Assembly (NCBI RefSeq): GCF_036488675.1
Contig: NZ_CP133148.1
Location: 1,240,001-1,304,000, forward strand
Direction of reading: 5' to 3'
From: Sinorhizobium chiapasense
GTDB taxonomy: Bacteria; Pseudomonadota; Alphaproteobacteria; Rhizobiales; Rhizobiaceae
DNA: 64,000 bases
Shown in pieces: positions 17,445 through 26,897 of the stretch. The notes below the pieces were generated by a model that saw only the letters and a list, made by a program, of their open reading frames with translations, searched no databases and was not told where the DNA came from. The position numbers and the translations under genes are program-made. Each line of letters begins with the position of its first letter. Within the stretch, counting starts at the first letter, position 1.

Positions 17445-18014
17445 ATGGCACAAGAAAGAAGAGGCTCTCGCGAAGATCGCCAGAGCCGCGAAGAGCGCGA
17501 CAGCGAATTTGTCGATAAGCTCGTCGCTATCAACCGCGTCGCCAAGGTGGTGAAGGGCGGTCGTCGTTTCGGTTTCGCAGCTCTCGTCGTCGTCGGCGAC
17601 CAGAAGGGCCGCGTTGGCTTCGGTCATGGCAAGGCGCGCGAAGTGCCGGAAGCCATCCGCAAGGCAACGGAAGCCGCCAAGCGCGACCTGATCTTCGTCC
17701 CGCTGCGTGGTGGCCGCACATTGCATCACGACGTCCATGGCCGTCACGGCGCCGGCAAGGTGCTGCTGCGCTCGGCTAAAGCCGGTACCGGTATCATCGC
17801 CGGTGGTCCGATGCGCGCCGTCTTTGAAACGCTCGGCGTTCACGACGTCGTCGCCAAGTCGACCGGTTCGTCGAACCCTTACAACATGGTTCGCGCGACG
17901 TTCGACGCGCTCAAGAACCAGATGCACCCGAAGGACATCGCGGCACAGCGCGGCATGAAGTACGCCACGCTCCAGGCTCGCCGCGTTTCCGCCGGCGTTG
18001 CTTCCGAAGAATAA
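17445..18014 (+). CDS. rpsE: 30S ribosomal protein S5
   Basis: 189 residues against 167 in E. coli; the extra length is a charged N-terminal extension ([21 protein letters not shown]). S5 takes part in decoding accuracy and mRNA unwinding. The double-stranded RNA-binding-like domain ([23 protein letters not shown]) and the C-terminal [16 protein letters not shown] are intact. An aaaaggaaaaggac ribosome site precedes the ATG. Confidence 0.98.
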   Translation: MAQERRGSREDRQSREERDSEFVDKLVAINRVAKVVKGGRRFGFAALVVVGDQKGRVGFGHGKAREVPEAIRKATEAAKRDLIFVPLRGGRTLHHDVHGRHGAGKVLLRSAKAGTGIIAGGPMRAVFETLGVHDVVAKSTGSSNPYNMVRATFDALKNQMHPKDIAAQRGMKYATLQARRVSAGVASEE

Positions 18015-18026
18015 GGGAGCTGACTG

Positions 18027-18230
18027 ATGGCTAAGAAAGAAGTTGCCAAGAAGACGGTTACCGTCGAGCAGATCGGTAGCCCCATTCGCCGTCCGGCCGT
18101 ACAGCGTCAGACGCTCATCGGCCTGGGCCTCAACAAGATGCACCGGGTTCGCACGCTGGAAGACACTCCGGCCGTTCGCGGCATGATCCGGGCCGTCCAG
18201 CACCTCGTTCGCGTCGTCGACGAGAAGTGA
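18027..18230 (+). CDS. rpmD: 50S ribosomal protein L30
   Basis: 67 residues, a small ferredoxin-like-fold protein of the large subunit. The core [20 protein letters not shown] and [22 protein letters not shown] are typical; the first eight residues are a lysine-rich extension. It lies between rpsE and rplO with short spacers and an aagggagc ribosome site. Confidence 0.98.
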   Translation: MAKKEVAKKTVTVEQIGSPIRRPAVQRQTLIGLGLNKMHRVRTLEDTPAVRGMIRAVQHLVRVVDEK

Positions 18231-18243
18231 GGGGGATCCAGAA

Positions 18244-18714
18244 ATGAAACTGAATGAAATCAAGGACAACGAAGGCGCGACCAAGAACCGCAAGCGTCTT
18301 GGCCGTGGTATCGGTTCCGGCTCCGGCAAGACTGCCGGCCGCGGTGTGAAGGGTCAGAAGGCTCGTTCGGGCGTTGCCATCAACGGCTTCGAAGGCGGCC
18401 AGATGCCGATCTACCGTCGTCTGCCGAAGCGCGGCTTCAACAACATCTTCGCTTCGGAGTTCGTTGTCGTGTCGCTGGGCCGCATCCAGGCTGCCGTCGA
18501 TGCCAAGAAGCTCGACGCGTCGAAGACCGTCGATGCTGCTGCGCTCAAGGCTGCCGGGGTTATCCGCCGCGAGAAGGACGGCGTTCGCGTTCTCGCTGAT
18601 GGCGAACTGAAGGCGAAGGTCTCGCTCGAAGTTGCCGGCGCGTCCAAGTCGGCAATCGAGAAGATCGAAAAGGCCGGTGGTTCGGTCAAGCTGCTTGCAG
18701 CAGCCGCAGAATAA
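18244..18714 (+). CDS. rplO: 50S ribosomal protein L15
   Basis: 156 residues. L15 is a late-assembly protein with a long unstructured N-terminal arm, seen here as the glycine-rich [30 protein letters not shown] region (about residues 19-45). The C-terminal globular domain ends in alanine-rich sequence. The spc ribosomal-protein run ends here, before a strong terminator. Confidence 0.98.
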   Translation: MKLNEIKDNEGATKNRKRLGRGIGSGSGKTAGRGVKGQKARSGVAINGFEGGQMPIYRRLPKRGFNNIFASEFVVVSLGRIQAAVDAKKLDASKTVDAAALKAAGVIRREKDGVRVLADGELKAKVSLEVAGASKSAIEKIEKAGGSVKLLAAAAE

Positions 18715-18725
18715 TGTGACTGATG

Positions 18726-18757
18726 AACCGCCCGGGGTGCTTCACTCCGGGCGGTTT
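18726..18757 (+). terminator. Intrinsic terminator between rplO and secY
   Basis: A 10-bp stem aaccgcccgg / ccgggcggtt (18726-18735 with 18747-18756) with its 3' arm ending in tttt. secY starts 192 bases later, so secY-adk probably has its own promoter or uses readthrough. Confidence 0.75.
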
Positions 18758-18948
18758 TGCTCCCATATGTGAGCCTCACGTCCGAGGCGGCGAATCGCTC
18801 GCTGTATCGGACATAACGGAAACCACGGTGAGGCATCCGATTGCAGCGACAATCGCCTCGCGTCCGGTTTTCAAGAACGAAGACTTTCTTTTTCCGGAAC
18901 TGACCGGGTTTTCCCGCTGATTCCGAAATTTGGTACGCGGAGAATCGC

Positions 18949-20289
18949 ATGGCTTCTGCAGCGGAACAGCTTGCCTCGAACCTGAATTTTTCGACTTTCG
19001 CCAAGGCGGAGGATCTGAAAAAGCGTCTTTGGTTCACTCTTGGCGCGCTACTGGTTTATCGCCTTGGCACCTATATCCCGCTGCCCGGCCTCAACCCGGA
19101 TGCGTTCGCGCAGGCCTTCCAGGGCCAGAGCGGTGGTATTCTCGGCCTCTTCAACATGTTCTCGGGCGGCGCGGTTGAACGCATGGCGATCTTCGCGCTC
19201 GGCATCATGCCCTACATTTCCGCTTCGATCATCGTGCAGCTCATGACTTCGGTCGTGCCGGCGCTCGAGCAACTGAAGAAGGAAGGTGAGCAGGGCCGCA
19301 AGATCATCAACCAGTACACCCGTTATGGCACGGTGCTGCTCGGCGCGATGCAGGCCTACGGCATTGCCATTGGCCTAGAGAGCGGCAGCGGTCTGGTCAT
19401 CGATCCAGGCTGGTTCTTCCGCATTTCCACCGTGATCTCGCTGCTCGGCGGCACCATGTTCCTGATGTGGCTCGGCGAACAGATCACCTCGCGCGGCATT
19501 GGCAACGGCATCTCGCTGATCATCTTTGCCGGTATTGTTGCAGCGCTGCCGTCGGCGCTGGCCGGCACACTCGAACTCGGCCGCACCGGCGCCCTTTCGA
19601 CACCGCTTATTCTCGCGATCATCGTCATGGTCGTGGCTGTGATTGCGCTGATCGTCTTTGTCGAGCGCGCCCAGCGCCGCTTGCTGATCCAGTACCCGAA
19701 GCGCCAGGTGGGCAACCGGATGTTCCAGGGCGATACGTCGCACCTGCCGCTGAAGCTCAACACGTCGGGCGTCATTCCGGCGATCTTTGCGTCTTCGCTG
19801 CTTCTCTTGCCGGCGACCCTGGCTGGCTTCGCCAACGCTGCCACGCTGCCCGGATGGGCGACGGCGATCGTCAGCGCGCTCGGTCACGGCCAGCCGCTCT
19901 ACATGCTGTTCTACGGCGGCATGATTGCCTTCTTCGCCTTCTTCTACACCGCGATCGTGTTCAATCCGAAGGACACGGCGGACAATCTGAAGAAGCACGG
20001 CGGCTTTATTCCGGGTATTCGCCCGGGCGAACGGACGGCGGAATACATTGACTTCGTGCTGACCCGCATCACGGTGATCGGCGCGATCTACCTGATCTTC
20101 GTATGCATCCTGCCCGAAATCCTCATCTCGCAGACCGGCGTGCCGTTCTACCTTGGTGGTACGTCGCTTTTGATTGTTGTCAGCGTGACCCTTGATACGG
20201 TAGCACAGATCCAGGGTCACCTCATTGCTCAGCAATATGAGGGGCTGATCAAGAAGTCGAAGCTGCGCGGAGGAAAGAGGGGACGATGA
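18949..20289 (+). CDS. secY: Protein translocase subunit SecY
   Basis: 446 residues with about ten hydrophobic membrane segments; it forms the protein-conducting channel with SecE and SecG in the inner membrane. The N-terminal ...[28 protein letters not shown], the plug-region [25 protein letters not shown] and the cytoplasmic loop before [20 protein letters not shown] are typical. Stop and next start overlap (ATGA), coupling it to adk. No rpmJ, map or infA follows, unlike many other bacteria. Confidence 0.99.
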   Translation: MASAAEQLASNLNFSTFAKAEDLKKRLWFTLGALLVYRLGTYIPLPGLNPDAFAQAFQGQSGGILGLFNMFSGGAVERMAIFALGIMPYISASIIVQLMTSVVPALEQLKKEGEQGRKIINQYTRYGTVLLGAMQAYGIAIGLESGSGLVIDPGWFFRISTVISLLGGTMFLMWLGEQITSRGIGNGISLIIFAGIVAALPSALAGTLELGRTGALSTPLILAIIVMVVAVIALIVFVERAQRRLLIQYPKRQVGNRMFQGDTSHLPLKLNTSGVIPAIFASSLLLLPATLAGFANAATLPGWATAIVSALGHGQPLYMLFYGGMIAFFAFFYTAIVFNPKDTADNLKKHGGFIPGIRPGERTAEYIDFVLTRITVIGAIYLIFVCILPEILISQTGVPFYLGGTSLLIVVSVTLDTVAQIQGHLIAQQYEGLIKKSKLRGGKRGR

Positions 20290-20864
20290 GATTGATTTTT
20301 TTGGGACCGCCGGGCGCTGGCAAGGGGACACAGGCCAAGCTTCTGACGGAGAGATACGGCATCCCGCAGCTTTCCACAGGTGACATGCTGCGGGCGGCCG
20401 TGGCTCAGGCGACCGAAGTGGGCAAGCGGGCGAAGGCTGTCATGGATGCCGGCCAGCTCGTTTCCGACGAGATCGTCAATGAAATCGTCTCTGACCGGAT
20501 CGACGCGCCGGACTGCGCCAAGGGGTTTATCCTCGACGGCTATCCGCGCACCGTGCCGCAAGCCGTGGCGCTTGACCGGATGCTCGAAAGCAAGGGCCTG
20601 AAGCTCGATGCCGTCATCGAGCTGAAAGTCGACGAGGCAGCTCTTGTGCGGCGGATGGAGAATCGCGTAGCGGAAACCGTCGCGGCCGGCGGCACTGTTC
20701 GCTCCGACGACAATCCGGAAGCCTTCAAGTGTCGCCTGACGGAATATCGCGAGAAGACGGCGCCATTGTCGGAATACTATGCCGGTACCGGTCAATTGAA
20801 GACTGTGGACGGCATGGCCGACGTGAATACGGTCACCGCCGAAATCGAGAAGATTCTGGCTTAG
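20286..20864 (+). CDS. adk: Adenylate kinase (short form)
   Basis: 192 residues. Converts AMP + ATP to 2 ADP in the cytoplasm. The P loop [12 protein letters not shown] is at residues 7-18, with STGDMLR and the DGYPRT AMP-binding motif following. The LID domain is reduced, giving 192 rather than about 214 residues, as in other rhizobial and many alphaproteobacterial enzymes, and there are no zinc-binding cysteines. Four-base overlap with secY. Confidence 0.98.
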   Translation: MRLIFLGPPGAGKGTQAKLLTERYGIPQLSTGDMLRAAVAQATEVGKRAKAVMDAGQLVSDEIVNEIVSDRIDAPDCAKGFILDGYPRTVPQAVALDRMLESKGLKLDAVIELKVDEAALVRRMENRVAETVAAGGTVRSDDNPEAFKCRLTEYREKTAPLSEYYAGTGQLKTVDGMADVNTVTAEIEKILA

Positions 20865-21097
20865 ACATTCGTCTTTGCCAAAATGGAACCGCCGGGGGAG
20901 TTGACTTTTCCGGCCGATTCCTCCAAAGACAGCGTCAACTCGCGACATGAGAAGCGATCGGCGCGGTCTTCAAAGCAATGAAGTCCGGGTACGGTCGTTT
21001 TTGACGTGTCTCGAACCTCAATTAACGTGCGGCTCTTCGAGGTCGCGTAACGAAGCACCTATTGCCGGATGGCAACTGGAACGCAAGGAGAATAGAC

Positions 21098-21466
21098 GTG
21101 GCACGTATCGCTGGCGTCAACATCCCGACGGCAAAGCGCGTCGTCATCGCGCTGACCTACATTCACGGGATCGGCCCGAAATTCGCGCAGGAAATCATCG
21201 AAAAGGTCGGCATCCCGTCTGACCGTCGCGTACACCAGCTGACGGACGCTGAAGTTCTTCAGATCCGCGAAACGATCGACCGCGATTACCAGGTCGAAGG
21301 TGACCTGCGTCGCGAAACCGCGATGAACATCAAGCGCCTGATGGACCTCGGCTGCTACCGTGGCCTTCGCCATCGTCGTGGTCTGCCGGTGCGCGGTCAG
21401 CGCACGCACACCAACGCCCGCACCCGCAAGGGTCCGGCAAAGGCGATCGCCGGCAAGAAGAAGTAA
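21098..21466 (+). CDS. rpsM: 30S ribosomal protein S13
   Basis: 122 residues. S13 is a 30S head protein that bridges to L5 and contacts the P-site tRNA. I choose a GTG start because the family begins (M)[14 protein letters not shown] and aaggag lies seven bases before it; an upstream ATG at 21062 would add 12 unrelated residues. The helix-two-turn-helix region and the basic tail ending IAGKKK are complete. The 233-base gap after adk suggests a separate alpha-operon promoter. Confidence 0.97.
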   Translation: MARIAGVNIPTAKRVVIALTYIHGIGPKFAQEIIEKVGIPSDRRVHQLTDAEVLQIRETIDRDYQVEGDLRRETAMNIKRLMDLGCYRGLRHRRGLPVRGQRTHTNARTRKGPAKAIAGKKK

Positions 21467-21486
21467 TTTCCCGAAAAGGGAAAGCG

Positions 21487-21518
21487 GGAGGCTGGCGTCG
21501 TGCGCCGGCCTCCTTTTT
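21487..21518 (+). terminator. Terminator-like hairpin between rpsM and rpsK
   Basis: Stem ggaggctggcg / gcgccggcctcc (one mismatch, loop tcgt) followed by ttttt. It is a strong match to an intrinsic terminator but lies inside the alpha operon, so it may attenuate rather than end transcription. rpsK starts about 180 bases later. Confidence 0.65.
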
Positions 21519-21696
21519 CAGTTTGGGAAGGCGATTTCGCCTGACTGTTGCGGACCGGGATCGGTACCGCGAAATCTCCGCCGGGCCGGCGCGCTGGCTC
21601 GGCAAGAAGTGAAGATGCAGGGCAGGGGACGAACAATCCTTTTCCCGGTGGAGCCGCTGGAATTACGGCGGTGCAGAGATCTAAGAAAGGGATCCA

Positions 21697-22086
21697 ATGG
21701 CCAAGGAAGCCACCCGCGTTCGCCGCCGCGAGCGCAAGAACATCACGTCTGGCGTCGCACACGTCAATTCGTCGTTCAACAACACGATGATCACCATCAC
21801 CGACGCGCAGGGCAACGCAATCGCCTGGTCGTCCGCCGGTGCAAAAGGTTTCAAGGGTTCGCGTAAGTCGACCCCGTTTGCCGCTCAGATCGCCGCTGAA
21901 GACTGCGCCAAGAAGGCCCAGGAACACGGCATGAAGTCGCTGGAAGTGGAAGTTTGCGGTCCGGGTTCGGGTCGTGAATCCGCACTTCGCGCGCTGCAGG
22001 CTGCGGGCTTCATGATCACCTCGATCCGCGATGTGACCCCGATCCCGCACAACGGCTGCCGCCCGCGCAAGAAGCGTCGCGTCTGA
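21697..22086 (+). CDS. rpsK: 30S ribosomal protein S11
   Basis: 129 residues, full length. S11 forms the platform of the small subunit. Conserved [25 protein letters not shown] and the C-terminal [16 protein letters not shown] are intact. An aagaaagggatcc ribosome site precedes the ATG. rpoA follows after about 100 bases that include a small hairpin; rpsD, present here in E. coli, is absent. Confidence 0.99.
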
Positions 22087-22189
22087 TCATATGCATTCAA
22101 CATCCCGGTGAGAGCGTCCAGGCGCTCTCCCGGTCTTCGGGGCTCGGTTGTCACGATTGGATGGTGGCAACGAACGGAAGGCAGAAAAC

Positions 22190-23200
22190 ATGATCCAGAA
22201 AAATTGGCAGGAATTGATCAAGCCGAACAAGGTGGAGTTCGCCTCCTCCGGCCGCACCAGGGCAACGCTGGTCGCGGAGCCGCTTGAACGCGGCTTTGGC
22301 CTGACGCTCGGCAACGCGCTTCGCCGCGTGCTCTTGTCGTCGCTGCGCGGTGCTGCCGTCACCGCAGTGCAGATCGACGGCGTGCTGCACGAGTTCTCCT
22401 CTATCCCGGGCGTCCGGGAAGACGTGACGGACATCGTGCTCAACATCAAGGAAATCGCCATCAAGATGGATGGCGACGACGCAAAGCGCATGGTCGTGCG
22501 CAAGCAGGGCCCGGGCGTTGTAACGGCCGGTGACATCCAGACGGTTGGCGACATCGAAATCCTCAACCCGAACCATGTGATCTGCACGCTCGACGAGGGC
22601 GCCGAGATCCGTATGGAGTTCACCGTCAACAACGGCAAGGGCTACGTGCCGGCTGACCGTAACCGCTCGGAAGATGCGCCGATCGGCCTCATTCCGGTCG
22701 ACAGCCTGTACTCGCCGGTCAAGAAGGTCTCCTACAAGGTGGAAAACACCCGTGAAGGCCAGGTTCTCGACTATGACAAGCTGACGATGTCCATCGAAAC
22801 GGATGGCTCTGTCACCGGTGAAGATGCGATCGCCTTTGCGGCCCGCATCCTTCAGGACCAGCTGTCGGTTTTCGTCAACTTCGACGAGCCGCAGAAGGAA
22901 GCAGAGGAAGAGGCAGTCACCGAACTCGCCTTCAACCCGGCGCTTCTCAAGAAGGTCGACGAACTGGAGCTTTCCGTCCGTTCGGCCAACTGCCTGAAGA
23001 ACGACAACATCGTCTATATCGGCGACCTCATTCAGAAGACCGAAGCAGAAATGCTCCGAACGCCGAATTTTGGTCGCAAGTCGCTCAACGAAATCAAGGA
23101 AGTTCTCGCTTCCATGGGCCTGCACCTCGGCATGGAAGTGCCGTCCTGGCCGCCTGAGAACATCGAAGATCTCGCCAAGCGTTACGAAGACCAATACTAA
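22190..23200 (+). CDS. rpoA: DNA-directed RNA polymerase subunit alpha
   Basis: 336 residues. The N-terminal domain (about 1-235) dimerises and nucleates polymerase assembly: LEPGFG-like [21 protein letters not shown] is visible. A linker leads to the C-terminal domain (about 250-325), which binds UP elements and activators: [42 protein letters not shown] start at [12 protein letters not shown], the family start with ggaaggcag upstream; the frame extends 14 codons further without resemblance. Confidence 0.99.
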   Translation: MIQKNWQELIKPNKVEFASSGRTRATLVAEPLERGFGLTLGNALRRVLLSSLRGAAVTAVQIDGVLHEFSSIPGVREDVTDIVLNIKEIAIKMDGDDAKRMVVRKQGPGVVTAGDIQTVGDIEILNPNHVICTLDEGAEIRMEFTVNNGKGYVPADRNRSEDAPIGLIPVDSLYSPVKKVSYKVENTREGQVLDYDKLTMSIETDGSVTGEDAIAFAARILQDQLSVFVNFDEPQKEAEEEAVTELAFNPALLKKVDELELSVRSANCLKNDNIVYIGDLIQKTEAEMLRTPNFGRKSLNEIKEVLASMGLHLGMEVPSWPPENIEDLAKRYEDQY

Positions 23201-23244
23201 CCATTAGACTGCGGGCGGATGCCTGCAAGTGAAGGAGAATAGCC

Positions 23245-23670
23245 ATGCGCCACGGTAAAGCCGGCCGCAAGCTGAATAGAACCGCCAGCCACCGCAAGGC
23301 GATGTTTGCCAATATGGCAGCTTCGCTGATCGAACATGAGCAGATCGTGACGACCCTGCCGAAGGCAAAGGAAATCCGCCCGATCGTTGAAAAGCTTGTC
23401 ACGCTCGGCAAGCGCGGCGACCTGCATGCCCGCCGTCAGGCGATCTCGCAGATCCGCGACGTTGCCGTTGTCTCGAAGCTGTTCGACACGATTGCGTCGC
23501 GTTATGCCACCCGCAACGGCGGCTACCTGCGCATCATGAAGGCAGGCTTCCGTCACGGCGACAACGCCGCGCTCGCTGTCATCGAGTTCGTTGATCGCGA
23601 TGTCGATGCCAAGGGTGCAAAGGACCGCGTTCGCGTTGCAGCCGAAGCTGAGGCAGCCGAAGCAGCCTGA
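23245..23670 (+). CDS. rplQ: 50S ribosomal protein L17
   Basis: 141 residues, with an alanine/glutamate-rich C-terminal tail beyond the 127 of E. coli. L17 lies on the solvent face near the tunnel exit. It starts [24 protein letters not shown], the standard motif. A very strong terminator follows, closing the ribosomal supercluster. Confidence 0.99.
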   Translation: MRHGKAGRKLNRTASHRKAMFANMAASLIEHEQIVTTLPKAKEIRPIVEKLVTLGKRGDLHARRQAISQIRDVAVVSKLFDTIASRYATRNGGYLRIMKAGFRHGDNAALAVIEFVDRDVDAKGAKDRVRVAAEAEAAEAA

Positions 23671-23698
23671 TCGGCAATACAAGCGATCAAAAAGTTGG

Positions 23699-23732
23699 AG
23701 CGGCCGGGTGATCGTCACCCGGCCGCTTTTTC
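23699..23732. terminator. Strong terminator after rplQ, shared with msrQ
   Basis: A perfect 13-bp stem (agcggccgggtga / tcacccggccgct, loop tcg) followed by ttttcc on the plus strand and by caactttttg a few bases beyond on the minus strand. It lies between the convergent rplQ and msrQ and overlaps the msrQ 3' end. Confidence 0.9.
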
Positions 23733-24371
23733 CATTGCGGGACGTGCCGGAACAGCCTGCCGGCGCCTCCAACGAAGGAGGCGCGTTCGAACCGCCCTCC
23801 AGGCAAGCAGCACCGCAACGAGGCTGAGATAAAGCATCTGCTCCGGCCCTACGACCTTCACAGCCATAGCGAAATGAAGAGCGCCGGCGGCCGCGATCAC
23901 ATAGACGAGCCGATGAAGTTTGTTCCATCGCTGCCCGAACCGACGGATCGACCAGTTGTTCGACGTGGCCGCAAGGGGAAGCAACATGACGAGCGCGGCC
24001 ATCCCGATGGTTATGAAGGGCCGGCGGGCGATATCGGCGATGATCGGCTGGATGCGCAGCGTCTGGTCCAGCACCATATAGGCCAGGAAGTGCATCAGCA
24101 CGTAGTAGAAGGCGAGCAGGCCGAGGGCGCGGCGGTATCTCAGCCAGTTTATTCCGAAAAGGTCGCGGATCGGCGTGATCGTCAGCGTCGCGACGAGGAA
24201 ACGCAGCGCCCAAAGGCCAAGAAAGTGCTCGAACTCCTTGACGGCGTTGCCGGGGAGTTGTCCGGTTGCGCCGAGGTAGAAGGCCGATATTGCCGGGCAG
24301 AAGCCGAGCGCATAGAGCACCCAGACAGAAGGGCCATGGAAGCGTTTCGGCAAAGCGGGGAGGGCGGCCAT
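23715..24371 (-). CDS. msrQ: MsrQ, haem-binding membrane subunit of the periplasmic methionine sulfoxide reductase
   Basis: 218 residues with about six hydrophobic helices (ferric-reductase-like membrane family). It passes electrons from the quinone pool to MsrP. Histidines usable as haem ligands are visible in VLMHFLAYMV (about residue 94) and KLHRLVYVIAAAGALHFAMAV (about 153 and 166). I start at MAALPALPKRFHG because the ATG lies two bases after the msrP stop; the open frame extends upstream only inside msrP. The basic C-terminus encloses the shared terminator. Confidence 0.95.
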   Translation of the reverse strand: MAALPALPKRFHGPSVWVLYALGFCPAISAFYLGATGQLPGNAVKEFEHFLGLWALRFLVATLTITPIRDLFGINWLRYRRALGLLAFYYVLMHFLAYMVLDQTLRIQPIIADIARRPFITIGMAALVMLLPLAATSNNWSIRRFGQRWNKLHRLVYVIAAAGALHFAMAVKVVGPEQMLYLSLVAVLLAWRAVRTRLLRWRRRQAVPARPAMEKAAG

Positions 24372-24373
24372 CG

Positions 24374-25315
24374 TCAGAAATTCGCCTTGAGGTCCATGCC
24401 GGCATAAAGGCCGGCGACTTCGTCTCCATAACCGTTGAAGGCGAGCGTATCGCGTCGGTTGGCGCCGAAGAAGCCGCCCTCGCCGATGCGGTTCTCCGTC
24501 GCCTGGCTCCAGCGCGGGTGATCGACAGCAGGGTTCACATTGGCATAGAAGCCATATTCGTTCGGTGCAGCGAGGTTCCAGGTGCAAGGCGGGGGCGTCT
24601 CGGTCAGCGAGATTCGCACGATCGATTTGATGCCCTTGAAGCCGTATTTCCAAGGCACCACCAGCCGAATCGGCGCCCCATTCTGGTTCGGCAGCGTCTT
24701 GCCGTAGAGGCCGACCGAAAGGATCGTCAGCGGGTGTCGCGCCTCGTCCAGCCTCAGGCCTTCGCGGTAGGGCCATTCCAGCGGCTGAAAATAGCCAGCC
24801 TGGCCGGGCATTTCTTCCGGCCTCACGACGGTCTCGAAGGCGACATATTTGGCGCTTCCGAGCGGCTCGACCTTGTCGAGAAGGGTCGCCAGCGGAAAGC
24901 CTATCCACGGGATGACCATGGACCAGGCTTCGACGCAGCGCATGCGATAGATCCGCTCTTCGAGCGGGAAGGCCAGAAGTTCCTCGAGCCCGAATTCCTT
25001 CGGTTTGCCGACCAAGCCGTCGACCTTTACCGTCCAGGGTGAAGGCTTGAAGCTTGCTGAATTGGCGGAGGGATCGCCTTTGCCTGTGCCGAATTCGTAG
25101 TAGTTGTTGTAGCTCGTCGCGTCTTCTTCGGACGTCGTGGCGTCGTCGAGCTTATAGGGGCTCGTCGCTGCCTTGAGGGCGGCCGCATGAGCGGCCGCCG
25201 CTCCGCCTAAAACCACGCCGCCGATCGCCGTCGCCAGAAACGTTCGTCGATTGAGGAAGAAGCGTTCGGGGGTGATCTCGGACGCAGCGATACGCGGCGG
25301 GCGGTAGGCGGGCAT
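24374..25315 (-). CDS. msrP: MsrP, molybdopterin-dependent protein-methionine-sulfoxide reductase
   Basis: 313 residues. Repairs oxidised methionine in periplasmic proteins. The N-terminus has a Tat signal (NRRTFLATA at 22-30, then a hydrophobic stretch ending AHAA), fitting export of a folded Mo-cofactor protein. The sulfite-oxidase-type fold shows [19 protein letters not shown], where Cys127 is the predicted molybdenum ligand. First gene of the msrPQ pair and divergent from the protease gene at 25500; both would serve envelope stress. Confidence 0.97.
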   Translation of the reverse strand: MPAYRPPRIAASEITPERFFLNRRTFLATAIGGVVLGGAAAAHAAALKAATSPYKLDDATTSEEDATSYNNYYEFGTGKGDPSANSASFKPSPWTVKVDGLVGKPKEFGLEELLAFPLEERIYRMRCVEAWSMVIPWIGFPLATLLDKVEPLGSAKYVAFETVVRPEEMPGQAGYFQPLEWPYREGLRLDEARHPLTILSVGLYGKTLPNQNGAPIRLVVPWKYGFKGIKSIVRISLTETPPPCTWNLAAPNEYGFYANVNPAVDHPRWSQATENRIGEGGFFGANRRDTLAFNGYGDEVAGLYAGMDLKANF

Positions 25316-25499
25316 GGAACCTCCTCGGTGAAGATCGGCGTTTATGAGCGATCAGATGAGCAAAGTTTCAATCACTGGAAAAGGTGCGGGAAACCACGTT
25401 TTCGTGTGTCGTCCGTGAGCGTTAGCCTGTTCGGCCGTTTGCCTTTTTTCTTGCGAAATCCTATCTGATCGTAGCGGCAACGAAAGGGAGAAATGATAC

Positions 25500-26897
25500 A
25501 TGATCTTTGGCCGTCGAGCACTGGTGACACTTGTCCTTGCCGCTGCAATGTCCGTCCCTGCGGTTGCGCAGGACGCCAGGGCCGTGCCCGAATCCCGCGC
25601 CGAGATGCAGCTTTCCTTTGCGCCGTTGGTCAAGCAGACGGCGAATGCCGTGGTTAACGTTTATGCCGAGCGGGCCGTCGAGCGGCGATCGATTTTTGCC
25701 GGAGATCCCTTCTTCGAGGAGTTCTTCGGCCAACGCATGCCGAACAGGACCGAAAAGCAGTCGTCGCTCGGCTCCGGCGTGATCGTCGGCCGGAACGGCG
25801 TCGTGGTCACGAACAATCACGTTATCGAAGGGGCAGACGACATCAAGGTCGCGCTTGCCGACGGTCGCGAGCTCCCCTGCAAGATCATGCTCAAGGATGA
25901 CCGCGTGGACCTTGCCGTCCTGAAGATCCAGTCGGACGGCCCGTTCGACATCATTCCGATCGGCGATTCCGATGCCGTCGAGGTAGGCGATCTGGTGCTG
26001 GCGATGGGCAATCCCTTTGGCGTCGGCCAAACCGTGACAAGCGGCATCGTCTCGGCGCTTGCCCGCAACCAGATCACGTCCGGTGATTTCGGCTTCTTCA
26101 TCCAGACGGACGCCGCCATCAACCCCGGCAATTCCGGCGGCGGCCTGATCGACATGAACGGGCAGCTGATCGGCATCAATACCGCGATCTTTTCGAGGGG
26201 GGGCGGCTCCAACGGCGTTGGCTTCGCGATACCCGCCAATCTGGTCAAGGCCTTTGTCGCCTCCGCGGAGGGCGGCGGCGGCTCGTTCATCCGTCCCTTC
26301 ATCGGCGCCACCTTCGAACCGGTCACGTCTGAGGTGGCGGAGGCGCTCGGCCTTGACCGGGCGCGTGGCGCATTGGTGACGGCCGTCGCCGCTGACGGCC
26401 CGGCCGCAGCCGCCGGCATGAAGCCGGGTCAGGTTGTTACCGCAGTCAACGGCATTTCCGTCGAACACCCGGACGCGCTCGGCTATCGTCTGACGACCGT
26501 CGGCATCGGTCATGAAGCCCGTGTGACGATCTCTGAAAATGGAGAGACGCGCGACGTCGTCCTCAAGCTCGAGCAGGCACCGGAGACTTCGCCGCGTGAC
26601 GAGCGGCTGATCGAAGGGCGCAATCCGTTCGCCGGTGCTGTCGTGGCAAATCTTTCCCCGCGGCTCGCCGAAGAGTTGCGCATGCCGACTTCGCTCAGAG
26701 GTGTTGTCGTGACCGAGATCAACCGAGGCTCGCCCGCAGCCCGCATCGGCCTCGAGCCGAAGGACATTGTCCGGTCGGTCAACGGAACGGAGATCGATAC
26801 GTCGAAGACGCTCGAGAGCGTCACGGCCGAAGACGCATCCTTGTGGCGAGTCGAGATCGAGCGCGACGGCCAGACCATTCGGCAGTTCTTCAAATGA
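25500..26897 (+). CDS. degP: Do/DegP-family periplasmic serine protease with two PDZ domains
   Basis: 465 residues. A signal peptide (about 1-23, ending PAVAQ) directs it to the periplasm. The trypsin-like domain has the triad His107 (TNNHVIEG), Asp137 (DDRVDLAV) and Ser212 (NPGNSGGG). PDZ1 spans about 270-360 and PDZ2 about 385-465. The family degrades or refolds damaged envelope proteins. The ATG is preceded by aaagggag. The stop overlaps rarA (ATGA), so the two are coupled. Several Deg paralogues usually occur in rhizobia, so the exact symbol is uncertain. Confidence 0.93.
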   Translation: MIFGRRALVTLVLAAAMSVPAVAQDARAVPESRAEMQLSFAPLVKQTANAVVNVYAERAVERRSIFAGDPFFEEFFGQRMPNRTEKQSSLGSGVIVGRNGVVVTNNHVIEGADDIKVALADGRELPCKIMLKDDRVDLAVLKIQSDGPFDIIPIGDSDAVEVGDLVLAMGNPFGVGQTVTSGIVSALARNQITSGDFGFFIQTDAAINPGNSGGGLIDMNGQLIGINTAIFSRGGGSNGVGFAIPANLVKAFVASAEGGGGSFIRPFIGATFEPVTSEVAEALGLDRARGALVTAVAADGPAAAAGMKPGQVVTAVNGISVEHPDALGYRLTTVGIGHEARVTISENGETRDVVLKLEQAPETSPRDERLIEGRNPFAGAVVANLSPRLAEELRMPTSLRGVVVTEINRGSPAARIGLEPKDIVRSVNGTEIDTSKTLESVTAEDASLWRVEIERDGQTIRQFFK

